The notes beneath the pieces were generated by a model. It saw only the letters and a program-made list of their open reading frames with translations, made no database searches and had not been told where the DNA came from. Below, one piece after another: positions 1-6,301 of a DNA stretch of 11,795 bases. Source of the DNA: Chloroflexota bacterium (GTDB taxonomy: Bacteria > Chloroflexota > Anaerolineae > 4572-78); assembly GCA_024278725.1 (NCBI GenBank), contig JAJRSQ010000348.1:1-11795 (forward strand), in the 5' to 3' direction. Every line of letters begins with the position of its first letter. Within the stretch, counting starts at the first letter, position 1. The translations under genes were made by a program, and so were the position numbers.

Positions 1-765
1 CCATCGCACAGCATGTTTTCCACGCCGATTGGGCTGTTGGAATTTGTGGCGCAGTTGCGGGAACTTTCGGGCGGCAAGCCGGTGGGTTTCAAACTGTGCA
101 TCGGTTATCCCGCCGAGTTTTTCGCCATTTGCAAAGCAATGCTGAAAACCGGCATCACGCCCGATTTCATCACCATTGACGGCGGGGAGGGCGGCACCGG
201 CGCCGCGCCGATAGAGTTCACCAACTCGGTGGGGACGCCTTTGAAGGACGGGCTGATTTTGGTGCATAATGCTTTGCGCGGCGTGGGGTTGCGGAAGGAT
301 ATTCGGCTCATCGCGTCGGGGAAAATTTTATCGGCGTTTCATATGTTTCGGGTGCTGGCGTTGGGGGCGGACACGATTAATGTCGCCCGCGCGATGATGT
401 TCGCATTGGGCTGTATTCAGGCTAGACGATGTGACTCAAATACGTGCCCCACCGGGATTGCCACCCAGAACCCCATCTATTTCAAGGCGTTGGACGTGCC
501 TCAAAAAGCCGAGCGGGTGGCGCACTATCACGCCGAGATGATTCGCAATTTGTTGGAATTGGTTGCCATCGCCGGGCTGGATTCCCCCGAAGACATCCTC
601 CCGCAGCACGTCTATCGCCGGGTGAGCAATGAAGCCACCAAAACTTATGGCGACATCTACCCCATCATCGAAGAGGGGGCATTGCTGGCGGGCACGGACG
701 ATGTTTTGCCGCCCGCCATACGCGCGGATTGGCAACGCGCGGACGCATCGTGCTGGCAAATGTGA
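1..765 (+). CDS. FMN-binding glutamate synthase family protein (3' part)
   Basis: The reading frame is open from base 1, so the gene starts upstream of the window; about 254 C-terminal residues are visible. The sequence matches the FMN-binding TIM-barrel domain of glutamate synthase: a GGEGGTGAAP phosphate/FMN loop, an IRLIASGKI strand, GADTINVARAMM, and the 3Fe-4S cluster motif GCIQARRCDSNTCPTGIATQ, with cysteines spaced as in GltB. After the cluster only about 110 residues follow and there is no GXGXG-repeat domain, so this is the shorter stand-alone FMN/Fe-S family member rather than a full GltB large subunit. Members of this family are oxidoreductases, often annotated as glutamate synthase; the amidotransferase partner and true substrate cannot be told from here. 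The next transcription unit begins right after the stop. Family is sure; exact reaction is not. Confidence 0.9.
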   Translation, partial: PSHSMFSTPIGLLEFVAQLRELSGGKPVGFKLCIGYPAEFFAICKAMLKTGITPDFITIDGGEGGTGAAPIEFTNSVGTPLKDGLILVHNALRGVGLRKDIRLIASGKILSAFHMFRVLALGADTINVARAMMFALGCIQARRCDSNTCPTGIATQNPIYFKALDVPQKAERVAHYHAEMIRNLLELVAIAGLDSPEDILPQHVYRRVSNEATKTYGDIYPIIEEGALLAGTDDVLPPAIRADWQRADASCWQM

Positions 766-780
766 TTGCGACACTTCGAT

Positions 781-809
781 TTTTCAATTGTTCGGGAATG
801 CGGTATAAT
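781..809 (+). promoter_or_regulatory. Sigma-70-type promoter of the T-box leader
   Basis: A perfect -10 box TATAAT lies at 804-809, with a weaker -35 TTTTCA at 781-786 and a 17-bp spacer. Transcription would start near 816, just before the conserved 5' part of the T-box stem I. The position relative to the riboswitch makes this a convincing promoter although the -35 box matches only four of six consensus bases. Confidence 0.7.
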
Positions 810-815
810 TCAGGC

Positions 816-1088
816 AATAAGAAACACGATGATAGAGGAAAGTAAACGGGTGAAACCTGTCAGGGAGGCGATGTCACGGACTGCAAGCATCGCTGAGGGG
901 AAGCCGGTTGAAGTTCCCTCCGGAGTGGTTCGGTGAAGCGGGAAACCGTGCGTAGTTGAACCCGGCTGGCTCGCCGTTATCGGAGCGCCCAATCAGAGGT
1001 TGGGGCAGAGATTGCCGTCCGTGTGCGGGCGGTGAATCAGGGTGGTACCGCGAGCAATGGCTCGCCCCTGCGCGGGGCGGGTTTTTTT
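816..1088 (+). promoter_or_regulatory. T-box riboswitch (tRNA-sensing leader)
   Basis: The T-box sequence AGGGTGGTACCGCG is at 1039-1052. The antiterminator folds exactly as in the family: CAGGG (1038-1042) pairs with CCCTG (1066-1070), a 7-nt TGGTACC bulge follows, and GCGAGC (1050-1055) pairs with GCTCGC (1060-1065). Stem III is GCCGTCCG (1014-1021) with CGGGCGGT (1026-1033). Stem I has the AGTA (841-844)/GAA (910-912) specifier-loop E motif above a GAGG/CCTC helix (835-838/917-920) and a distal helix GCGATG/CATCGC (868-873/888-893). The specifier is ambiguous: GTT (Val, 913-915) directly follows GAA, while TTC (Phe, 914-916) is shifted by one base and fits the pheST genes downstream. The bulge T1046 would read discriminator A73. 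The design is transcriptional: uncharged tRNA favours read-through. The next gene on the + strand is pheS, 714 nt further on, beyond a minus-strand gene. Confidence 0.93.
1061..1088 (+). terminator. Intrinsic terminator of the T-box leader
   Basis: CTCGCCCC (1061-1068) pairs with GGGGCGGG (1074-1081), eight pairs including one T-G wobble, around a five-base loop, followed by seven T at 1082-1088. Its 5' arm overlaps the 3' strand of the antiterminator (1060-1070), so the two folds are mutually exclusive. Read on the minus strand no T-run follows the hairpin, so it should not end the converging TPR gene transcript. Confidence 0.92.
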
Positions 1089-1096
1089 ATTGCACA

Positions 1097-1624
1097 TCAG
1101 GTCAGCGCCAGCACCAAAATGAGCATCAACAACCCGCCGATGGCGGTGACGCCCAGCGCGCCAATCAGGATGAGCGGCAGCAGCGATGCCGATGTCCGGC
1201 GGGTTGACGGTGGTGCATCGGCGGGGACGCTCGCGTTTCGCAACGCCGAAAGGGCGTCATCGGGCGGCGTTTCCACATGCGCATCCGGCGGCGGCGCATC
1301 GGTTTCATCAATGGGGAACGGTTTGCGGGACTGCTTCAGCAATCCCCGCGACGGCGATTCGGCGGCGGGCGGGACGGGCTGTTCCACCGTCGCCGCGGCG
1401 AATTCCGCCAGCGCGGCGCGGGCATCGGCGTTATTGGGGTTGAGGCGCAACGCGCGTTCCAGCAGCTTTTTCTGCTCGGCGGGGGTGTGCGCCACCCGAC
1501 TCAGCCAGACCCAAGCGCGATCGTTTTCGTCGTCGGCTTGCAGCACCTGCTCAAACAATGCGCGGGCAGAATCCGTATCACCATTTTTGAATGCGGCTAT
1601 GCCTTGCTGTAAAAGTGATGCCAT
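1097..1624 (-). CDS. Tail-anchored TPR-repeat protein
   Basis: A 175-residue protein. Residues 1-77 are tetratricopeptide-like helices (FKNGDTDSARALFEQVLQAD; NDRAWVWLSRV; KKLLERALRLNPNNADARAAL), a protein-interaction fold. Residues 80-146 are a Pro/Ala/Asp-rich linker, probably disordered. Residues 148-173 are one strongly hydrophobic membrane segment with two residues after it, so the TPR part should face the cytoplasm on a C-terminal anchor. I chose ATG 1624 because GAGGTGG precedes it at a proper distance; an ATG at 1645 in the same frame has no ribosome site. The gene converges on the T-box terminator, its stop lying 9 bases past the T-run, and diverges from pheS. Partner and function are unknown; similar small TPR-plus-TM proteins are common in Chloroflexi. 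Reality of the gene is well supported by the TPR pattern. Confidence 0.85.
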   Translation of the reverse strand: MASLLQQGIAAFKNGDTDSARALFEQVLQADDENDRAWVWLSRVAHTPAEQKKLLERALRLNPNNADARAALAEFAAATVEQPVPPAAESPSRGLLKQSRKPFPIDETDAPPPDAHVETPPDDALSALRNASVPADAPPSTRRTSASLLPLILIGALGVTAIGGLLMLILVLALT

Positions 1625-1639
1625 CGCTCCACCTCGGAT

Positions 1640-1667
1640 TTGCATAATAAGTTGTCATAAGTATAAC
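1640..1667 (+). promoter_or_regulatory. Possible pheS promoter
   Basis: TTGCAT (1640-1645), a 16-bp spacer and TATAAC (1662-1667) form a plausible sigma-70-type promoter pointing toward pheS, giving a leader of roughly 130 nt. It would make pheST partly independent of the T-box located upstream. It is a match by eye only. Confidence 0.4.
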
Positions 1668-1688
1668 AGATGGGCGTGAAAGAAGCAA
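1660..1688 (-). promoter_or_regulatory. Possible promoter of the TPR gene
   Basis: On the minus strand TTGCTT (1688-1683), a 17-bp spacer and TATACT (1665-1660) face the TPR gene, with a start expected near 1653 and a leader of about 30 nt. Its -10 box overlaps the -10 box of the proposed pheS promoter on the other strand, so the two may compete for RNA polymerase. Confidence 0.45.
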
Positions 1689-1729
1689 GGAACATGCAGC
1701 AGGGGGCAGGGAAAGAAAGTGAGCAGGTG

Positions 1730-1754
1730 TGCAAGTGCGAAGGTGAGACTTGCA
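1730..1754 (+). repeat. Small hairpin in the pheS leader
   Basis: TGCAAGT (1730-1736) and ACTTGCA (1748-1754) form a perfect 7-bp inverted repeat with an 11-nt loop in the untranslated region before pheS. No T-run follows, so it is not an intrinsic terminator. It is followed by a 14-bp direct repeat (see 1768-1792). Confidence 0.5.
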
Positions 1755-1767
1755 ACCCTTTACCCGA

Positions 1768-1792
1768 AAACTTTGAACCTGAAACTTTGAAC
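1768..1792 (+). repeat. Direct repeat before pheS
   Basis: AAACTTTGAAC occurs twice at 14-base spacing (1768-1778 and 1782-1792); the second copy runs into the GGAGG ribosome site at 1793-1797. It resembles the AAACTGAAAC/AAAACT words before pheT, suggesting a family of short intergenic repeats. Confidence 0.55.
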
Positions 1793-1801
1793 GGAGGCAT
1801 T

Positions 1802-2827
1802 ATGCTCAATCAACTTGAACAACTGGCGCAGACGGCGCTGGCGGAACTGAAAAACTTGTCCGACAGCAAAGCTTTGACCGGTTGGCACATCCAATATCTC
1901 GGCAAAAAGGGCGAAATTACCCTGATGTTGCGCCGCGTGGGCGAACTTCCGCGCGAAGAGCGTCCCGCATTCGGCAAGCGTGCCAACGAAATTAAACGCG
2001 AACTGGCGGCGGCATACGACACCCGCGCCGCCGAAATCAAGGCGCAGGAAATGGAAAAAGCCTTCGCCGAAAACGCGCTCGACGTGACGTTGCCGGGTCG
2101 CCCGGTGCGCCGGGGACATCTGCACCCCAGCACGCAGGTCTTGCGTCGCATTTACCAAATCTGGGCGGAAATGGGCTTTCAGGTTTACCGCGCCCGCGAT
2201 GTGGAATCGGATGAATACAACTTCCAACTGCTGAACATCCCGCCACACCACCCCGCCCGCGAAATGCAGGACACTTTTTACACCACCACCGAGGGCGTGC
2301 TGCTGCGCACCCACACTTCGCCGGGGCAAATTCACGCCATGCACGAATACGCCCCCGAACCCATCCGCATTATTTTGCCGGGGATGTGCTACCGGCACGA
2401 GCAAATTACCGCCCGGAGTGAAATTCAGTTTCATCAGGTGGAAGGGCTGGCAGTAGGGCGCAATATCCGCATGACCGACCTGAAGGGCACGCTCACCAGC
2501 TTTGCCCAGCGATTGTTTGGCGCGGGCAGACCGACCCGCTTCCGCGCCAGCTATTTCCCCTTCACCGAACCGTCCGCGGAGATGGATGTGGCGTGCATCA
2601 TTTGCAACGGCAAAGGCTGCAAAACTTGCAAACAGACCGGCTGGCTCGAAATTCTGGGTTGCGGGATGGTGCATCCCACCGTGCTTCGCAACGGCGGCTA
2701 CGACCCCGAAGAATTTTCGGGCTTCGCGTTTGGCATGGGACCGGAACGCATCACCATGCTCAAACACAGTATTGAAGACATCCGCTATTTCTGGGGCAAT
2801 GATTTGCGGTTTTTGCGGCAATTTTAG
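1802..2827 (+). CDS. pheS: Phenylalanyl-tRNA synthetase alpha subunit
   Basis: A 341-residue protein of the usual PheS length. It is the catalytic subunit of the alpha2-beta2 enzyme that charges tRNA-Phe with phenylalanine. Residues 1-90 form the N-terminal helical coiled-coil arm that contacts tRNA. The class II core follows, with motif 1 near HPSTQVLRRIYQIWAEMGF, motif 2 around CYRHEQITARSEIQFHQVEG, and motif 3 GFAFGMGPERITML. Four cysteines at 265, 268, 273 and 276 (CX2CX4CX2C before TGWLEILG) are typical of one bacterial PheS group and may bind zinc. ATG 1802 is preceded by GGAGG at 1793-1797; the frame stays open further upstream but that stretch is not PheS-like. pheT follows after 104 nt. 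Identity is certain. Confidence 0.98.
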   Translation: MLNQLEQLAQTALAELKNLSDSKALTGWHIQYLGKKGEITLMLRRVGELPREERPAFGKRANEIKRELAAAYDTRAAEIKAQEMEKAFAENALDVTLPGRPVRRGHLHPSTQVLRRIYQIWAEMGFQVYRARDVESDEYNFQLLNIPPHHPAREMQDTFYTTTEGVLLRTHTSPGQIHAMHEYAPEPIRIILPGMCYRHEQITARSEIQFHQVEGLAVGRNIRMTDLKGTLTSFAQRLFGAGRPTRFRASYFPFTEPSAEMDVACIICNGKGCKTCKQTGWLEILGCGMVHPTVLRNGGYDPEEFSGFAFGMGPERITMLKHSIEDIRYFWGNDLRFLRQF

Positions 2828-2835
2828 GATGGTTT

Positions 2836-2916
2836 TCAGTCTGAAGTTATCGGTTTTCGGTGAGCTTGAAGCTGATTGCTGATGACCAAAAACTGAAACC
2901 GGAAAACTCAAAACTA
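2836..2916 (+). repeat. Imperfect inverted-repeat words between pheS and pheT
   Basis: The pheS-pheT spacer holds GGTTTTCAGT near its start and AACTGAAACC near its end, an imperfect inverted pair, with further related words (CGGTTTTCGG; CCGGAAAACT). The spacer could fold into a long weak stem. There is no T-run, so co-transcription of pheS and pheT is still expected. Confidence 0.4.
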
Positions 2917-2931
2917 ACGACGGAGTTTGAT

Positions 2932-5466
2932 ATGAAAGTACCCGTATCTTGGCTGAAAGATTTTGTTGATATAAAACTATCCATCCCCGAACTGGCGGAG
3001 TTGATGACCATGGCGGGAATGGAAGTGACCCACATCGATTACATCGGCTTGCCCGAAGCAGACCTGCCGTGGGACCGCGAAAAGCTGGTGCTGGGGCACG
3101 TCCTGCGCGTGGAGCAGCACCCCAATGCCGATAAACTCGTGCTGGCAACGGTGGACATCGGCGCGGATGAACCCGAAACGGTCGTCACCGGCGCGCCGAA
3201 CCTCTTCCCCTACATCGGGCAGGGCGATATTTCCGCGCTGGGGCTGAAATCTCCCTTCGTGATGGAGGGGGCGACCGTGTACGACGGGCACGCCAAAGTG
3301 CCGGGCAAAAAGATGAAGCTCAAAGGGCGCGCCATTCGCGGTATTATGAACCGCCATATGCTCTGCTCGGAGAAGGAACTCGGCATCAGCGAAGAGCACG
3401 AAGGGATTATGCTGATGGAAGCTGTGGACGCCGCCCCCGGCACGCCGCTGGTGGACGTGCTCGGCGACGCGGTGCTGGAATTTGACGTGCTGCCGAACAT
3501 CGCCCGCACCACATCCATCATCGGGGTGGCGCGCGAAATCGCCGCGCTGACCGGGCAAAAAGTCCGCTATCCCGACTACACCATCGAACCCACCGGCAAA
3601 TCCCTCGCCGACCGTCTCCGCATCGAGACGACCGACCCGGTGTTGAACCCCCGTTTCATCGGCGTGCTGGTTGAAGGCATTGAAATCAAACCTTCCCCCT
3701 ACTGGATGCAGTTGCGGTTGCGATTGGCGGGCATGCGCCCCATCAACAATATGGTGGATGTGAGCAATTATGTGATGCTGGAGGTTGGGCAACCCAACCA
3801 CGCCTTCGATTGGGACGTGCTCCAAGCCCGTGCCGCCGAATATAGCGACGATGGCACGGTGCACATCATCACCCGTTTGGCGAAGCCGGGCGAAAAATTG
3901 CGCACGCTGGATGACGAAGTGCGCGAAATGCCCCCGTCCGCGGTGATGGTCACTGACCCGAAATCCGCGCTCAGCATTGCCGGGATTATGGGCGGGTTGG
4001 AAAGCGAAGTCCAGCCGACCAGCAAAAATATCCTCATCGAAGCGGCGGCGTGGAATTTCATCAATATCCGCCAAACCGCCACCGCGCTCAAACTCCATTC
4101 CGAAGCGGGCTACCGTTTCAGCCGGGGCGTTCACCCCTCGCTATCCATGCTCGGCGCACTGCGGGCGGCGAAACTGATTCACGAACTCGCCGGCGGCGTC
4201 ATCTCCGCCGATATGGTGGACAATTATCCCCTGCCGCCGGAAAAAATCACGCTGGAACTTTCCACCGCCGATGTCGCCCGTCTGCTGGGGATTGAACTCA
4301 GCCGCGACACCATTCAACGGTATCTGGACGGGCTGGAATTCACCTGCGAACCCCTCGGCGATGACCGCCTGCGCGTCACCGTCCCCGACCACCGGATGGA
4401 CATCAGCGCCGACCCCGTCATCGGGCGGGCGGATTTGGTGGAAGAAATTGTGCGCATGTACGGGTACGATAAAATCCCGCACAGCGAATTGACCGATGCG
4501 CTCCCCCCGCAGCGCAATAATCCCAAACTCGATTGGGAGGAAAAGCTGAAAGACCTGCTGGTGGATGTCGGCATGCAGGAAATCATCACCTATCGCCTGA
4601 CCACCCCCGAAGCGGAGGCGCGGCTCACGCCGGAACAGCCGCCGTTGGACGACAGCCGGTATGTCGCGCTGGTGAACCCTTCCACCGCCGAGCGGCGGGT
4701 GATGCGCCGCAGTCTGCTCAACAGCGTGCTGGAAATCGCCGCCGCCAACAGCCGCTTCACCGATGAAATTGCCCTGTTTGAAGTTTCCGCCGTCTTTTTG
4801 CCGCAGGATGATGCCCTGTTGCCGCGGGAACAAACCCGTTTGGCGATGGTGCTGGCGGGTGCGCGTGCGCCGCATAGTTGGCAGGATGGCGACGCCGCAC
4901 CGATGGACTTCTTCGATTTAAAAGGCGTGCTGGAATCAGTGCTGGCGGGATTGCACGTGACCGATGTTCGGTTCCAACCCGCCGAACATCCCGCCTTCTA
5001 CCCCGGTCGGGTGGCGGAAATTCACGTCGCAGGCGAAGCCGTCGCCGTGATGGGGCAGCTTCATCCGCAGGTGGTGGCGGCATACGAACTGCCGGACGAT
5101 ATGACGGTGCTGGCGGCGGATGTGGACGTGGACGCGCTGATTGCCCGCGCCAGCGACTCGTATCGCGTCGCGCCCGTCCCGCGTTTCCCCGCCGTGCAGC
5201 AGGACATCGCCGTGGTGGTGGACGAAGCCGTCCCCGCCGCCGAACTGGAAGCGGTCATCCGCAAAACGGGCGGCTTCCTGCTGGCAGATGTGCGCCTCTT
5301 CGACATCTATCGCGGCGAGCAAATCGGCGCGGGCAAAAAGAGCATGGCGTACAACCTGTGGTTCCAATCGCCCGACAAAACCCTGAACGACAAAGTGGTC
5401 GCCAAGCAGCAAAAGCGTATCGTTCAGGCGCTGGAAAAACAACTCGGCGCAAAATTGCGCAGTTAA
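2932..5466 (+). CDS. pheT: Phenylalanyl-tRNA synthetase beta subunit
   Basis: An 844-residue protein, somewhat longer than the usual 790-800. It begins MKVPVSWLKDFVDI, the standard PheT start, with GGAG at 2922-2925. Domain order is complete: an EMAP/OB-type tRNA-binding domain (LGHVLRVEQHPNADKLVLATV), the B3/B4 editing domain that removes mischarged tyrosine (MRPINNMVDVSNYVMLEVGQ; AGIMGG; the SEAGYRFSRGV region), the B5 domain, a core domain that is a degenerate class II fold, and a C-terminal FDX-ACB anticodon-binding domain (PVPRFPAVQQDIAVVVDE to the end). Extra length lies in the OB domain (the NLFPYIGQGDISALGLKSP region) and in B5 (SADPVIGRADLVEE). It forms a two-gene unit with pheS and ends at its own terminator. 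Identity is certain. Confidence 0.98.
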   Translation: MKVPVSWLKDFVDIKLSIPELAELMTMAGMEVTHIDYIGLPEADLPWDREKLVLGHVLRVEQHPNADKLVLATVDIGADEPETVVTGAPNLFPYIGQGDISALGLKSPFVMEGATVYDGHAKVPGKKMKLKGRAIRGIMNRHMLCSEKELGISEEHEGIMLMEAVDAAPGTPLVDVLGDAVLEFDVLPNIARTTSIIGVAREIAALTGQKVRYPDYTIEPTGKSLADRLRIETTDPVLNPRFIGVLVEGIEIKPSPYWMQLRLRLAGMRPINNMVDVSNYVMLEVGQPNHAFDWDVLQARAAEYSDDGTVHIITRLAKPGEKLRTLDDEVREMPPSAVMVTDPKSALSIAGIMGGLESEVQPTSKNILIEAAAWNFINIRQTATALKLHSEAGYRFSRGVHPSLSMLGALRAAKLIHELAGGVISADMVDNYPLPPEKITLELSTADVARLLGIELSRDTIQRYLDGLEFTCEPLGDDRLRVTVPDHRMDISADPVIGRADLVEEIVRMYGYDKIPHSELTDALPPQRNNPKLDWEEKLKDLLVDVGMQEIITYRLTTPEAEARLTPEQPPLDDSRYVALVNPSTAERRVMRRSLLNSVLEIAAANSRFTDEIALFEVSAVFLPQDDALLPREQTRLAMVLAGARAPHSWQDGDAAPMDFFDLKGVLESVLAGLHVTDVRFQPAEHPAFYPGRVAEIHVAGEAVAVMGQLHPQVVAAYELPDDMTVLAADVDVDALIARASDSYRVAPVPRFPAVQQDIAVVVDEAVPAAELEAVIRKTGGFLLADVRLFDIYRGEQIGAGKKSMAYNLWFQSPDKTLNDKVVAKQQKRIVQALEKQLGAKLRS

Positions 5467-5469
5467 TTT

Positions 5470-5537
5470 GGTTATTGGTTGATTGGAGATTGGTCATTGC
5501 GCGCCAATCTCCAATCGCCGCCAACCAATCGCCAACC
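5470..5537 (+). repeat. Long interrupted hairpin after pheT
   Basis: GATTGGAGATTGG (5481-5493) is the perfect complement of CCAATCTCCAATC (5504-5516), 13 bp with a 10-nt loop. The stem continues after a 6-nt bulge with ATTGGTT (5474-5480)/AACCAAT (5523-5529), and after another bulge with GGTT/AACC (5470-5473/5534-5537). Built of ATTGG words, it looks like a short intergenic repeat of this genome rather than a classical regulatory site. Confidence 0.8.
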
Positions 5538-5538
5538 C

Positions 5539-5564
5539 CCGCCCTTTCATCGGGCGGTTTTTTT
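5539..5564 (+). terminator. Intrinsic terminator of pheST
   Basis: CCGCCC (5539-5544) pairs with GGGCGG (5552-5557) around a 7-nt loop and is followed by seven T (5558-5564). It ends the pheS-pheT unit and separates it from the regulator gene. Confidence 0.9.
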
Positions 5565-5566
5565 AT

Positions 5567-5595
5567 TTGTGGTTTTTGCCCATTCACGATACAAT
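5567..5595 (+). promoter_or_regulatory. Possible promoter of the Crp/Fnr-type gene
   Basis: TTGTGG (5567-5572), 17 bp, then TACAAT (5590-5595). Transcription would begin near 5602, only a few bases before the AAGGAGG ribosome site, giving a very short leader. The site follows directly on the pheT terminator. Confidence 0.5.
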
Positions 5596-5618
5596 TTCGC
5601 TATCAAGGAGGGATGTCG

Positions 5619-6293
5619 ATGCCATCCGATGCCCGGAAAATAGCCTATTTGACAACCATTGATATTTTTCAGGATTTATCCCAGCCGGAAATCCAAAAAA
5701 TGGACACCGCGCTGACGATGAGCACCTGCCGCGCCGGAAAAGTTTTTTTCCGCCCGGAAGATGCCACCGAAGTGTTGTTCATCCTGAAAAAAGGGCGGGT
5801 GCAATTTTACAAAATTTCCCCGGACGGAAAAAAGCTGGTGGTGGACACCGCCGAAGCCGGGACGGTTTTCGGCGAAATGGCGCTTTTGGGGCAGGAAATG
5901 CACGATACTTTCGCCGAAGCCACCGAAGATTGCGTGCTGTGCGTGATGAGCCGTTTCGATGTGGAACGGCTGGTGATGGACAAGCCGCAGGTCGGGTTGC
6001 GGATGATGCAACTCCTCTCCTCGCGGGTGCATCGCGCCGAAAAGCAACTGGAGGCGCTGGCATTCAAAAGTTTGTCGGCGCGGCTGGCGGCGCTGTTGCT
6101 GGAACTCGGCGCGCCATCTGGCGGCGATATTCGCGGGTACACCCATCAGGATTTCGCCGACAGGGTAGGGGTGTACCGCGAAACGGTGACCCAAACTTTG
6201 AACGAATTCAAATCAGCGGGTATCATTGAGACCGGGCGCAAACACATCAAAATTTTAGATGTCGGCGCACTCGAAGAATTATCAGCAGTTTAA
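5619..6293 (+). CDS. Crp/Fnr-family transcription regulator
   Basis: A 224-residue protein. Residues 10-120 are a cyclic-nucleotide-binding-type beta-roll (VLFILKKGRVQFYKISPDGKK; GTVFGEMALLG at 81-91); residues 122-155 the dimer helix; residues 172-214 a winged helix-turn-helix (YTHQDFADRVGVYRETVTQTLNEFKSAGII). It should bind DNA as a dimer. The phosphate-binding cassette that in E. coli CRP has an Arg-Ser/Thr pair after FGELAL reads GQEMHDTFAEA here, so the nucleotide-contacting arginine is missing; no FNR-type N-terminal cysteine cluster is present either. The effector is thus unknown. ATG 5619 is chosen since AAGGAGG (5605-5611) is 7 bases away; ATG 5613 lies too close. The stop overlaps the ribosome site of the next gene, suggesting translational coupling to the phosphatase gene. 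Confidence 0.93.
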   Translation: MPSDARKIAYLTTIDIFQDLSQPEIQKMDTALTMSTCRAGKVFFRPEDATEVLFILKKGRVQFYKISPDGKKLVVDTAEAGTVFGEMALLGQEMHDTFAEATEDCVLCVMSRFDVERLVMDKPQVGLRMMQLLSSRVHRAEKQLEALAFKSLSARLAALLLELGAPSGGDIRGYTHQDFADRVGVYRETVTQTLNEFKSAGIIETGRKHIKILDVGALEELSAV

Positions 6294-6301
6294 GGTATCT
6301 G

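Noticed and set aside
1023..1679. Plus-strand frame of 218 codons covering the T-box terminator and the TPR gene.
   Set aside because: Ser/Ala/Arg-rich low-complexity translation opposite a recognisable TPR gene, with no ribosome site.
1760..3148. Long minus-strand reading frame of 462 codons opposite pheS and the start of pheT.
   Set aside because: It lies wholly opposite well-identified synthetase genes, shows no recognisable domain, and is the kind of open frame expected opposite GC-rich codons.
2977..4134. Minus-strand reading frame of 385 codons opposite pheT.
   Set aside because: His/Arg/Gly/Phe-rich translation without domain pattern; a shadow of pheT.
5588..5604. GATA-N9-TATC dyad before the Crp/Fnr-type gene, as a possible autoregulatory site.
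   Set aside because: Only four bases per arm; not better than chance and unlike CRP or FNR sites.
4878..5618. N-terminal extension of the Crp/Fnr-type frame back into pheT.
   Set aside because: The extension is Arg/Gly-rich nonsense in the pheT shadow frame; the real start has AAGGAGG at the right distance after the pheT terminator.
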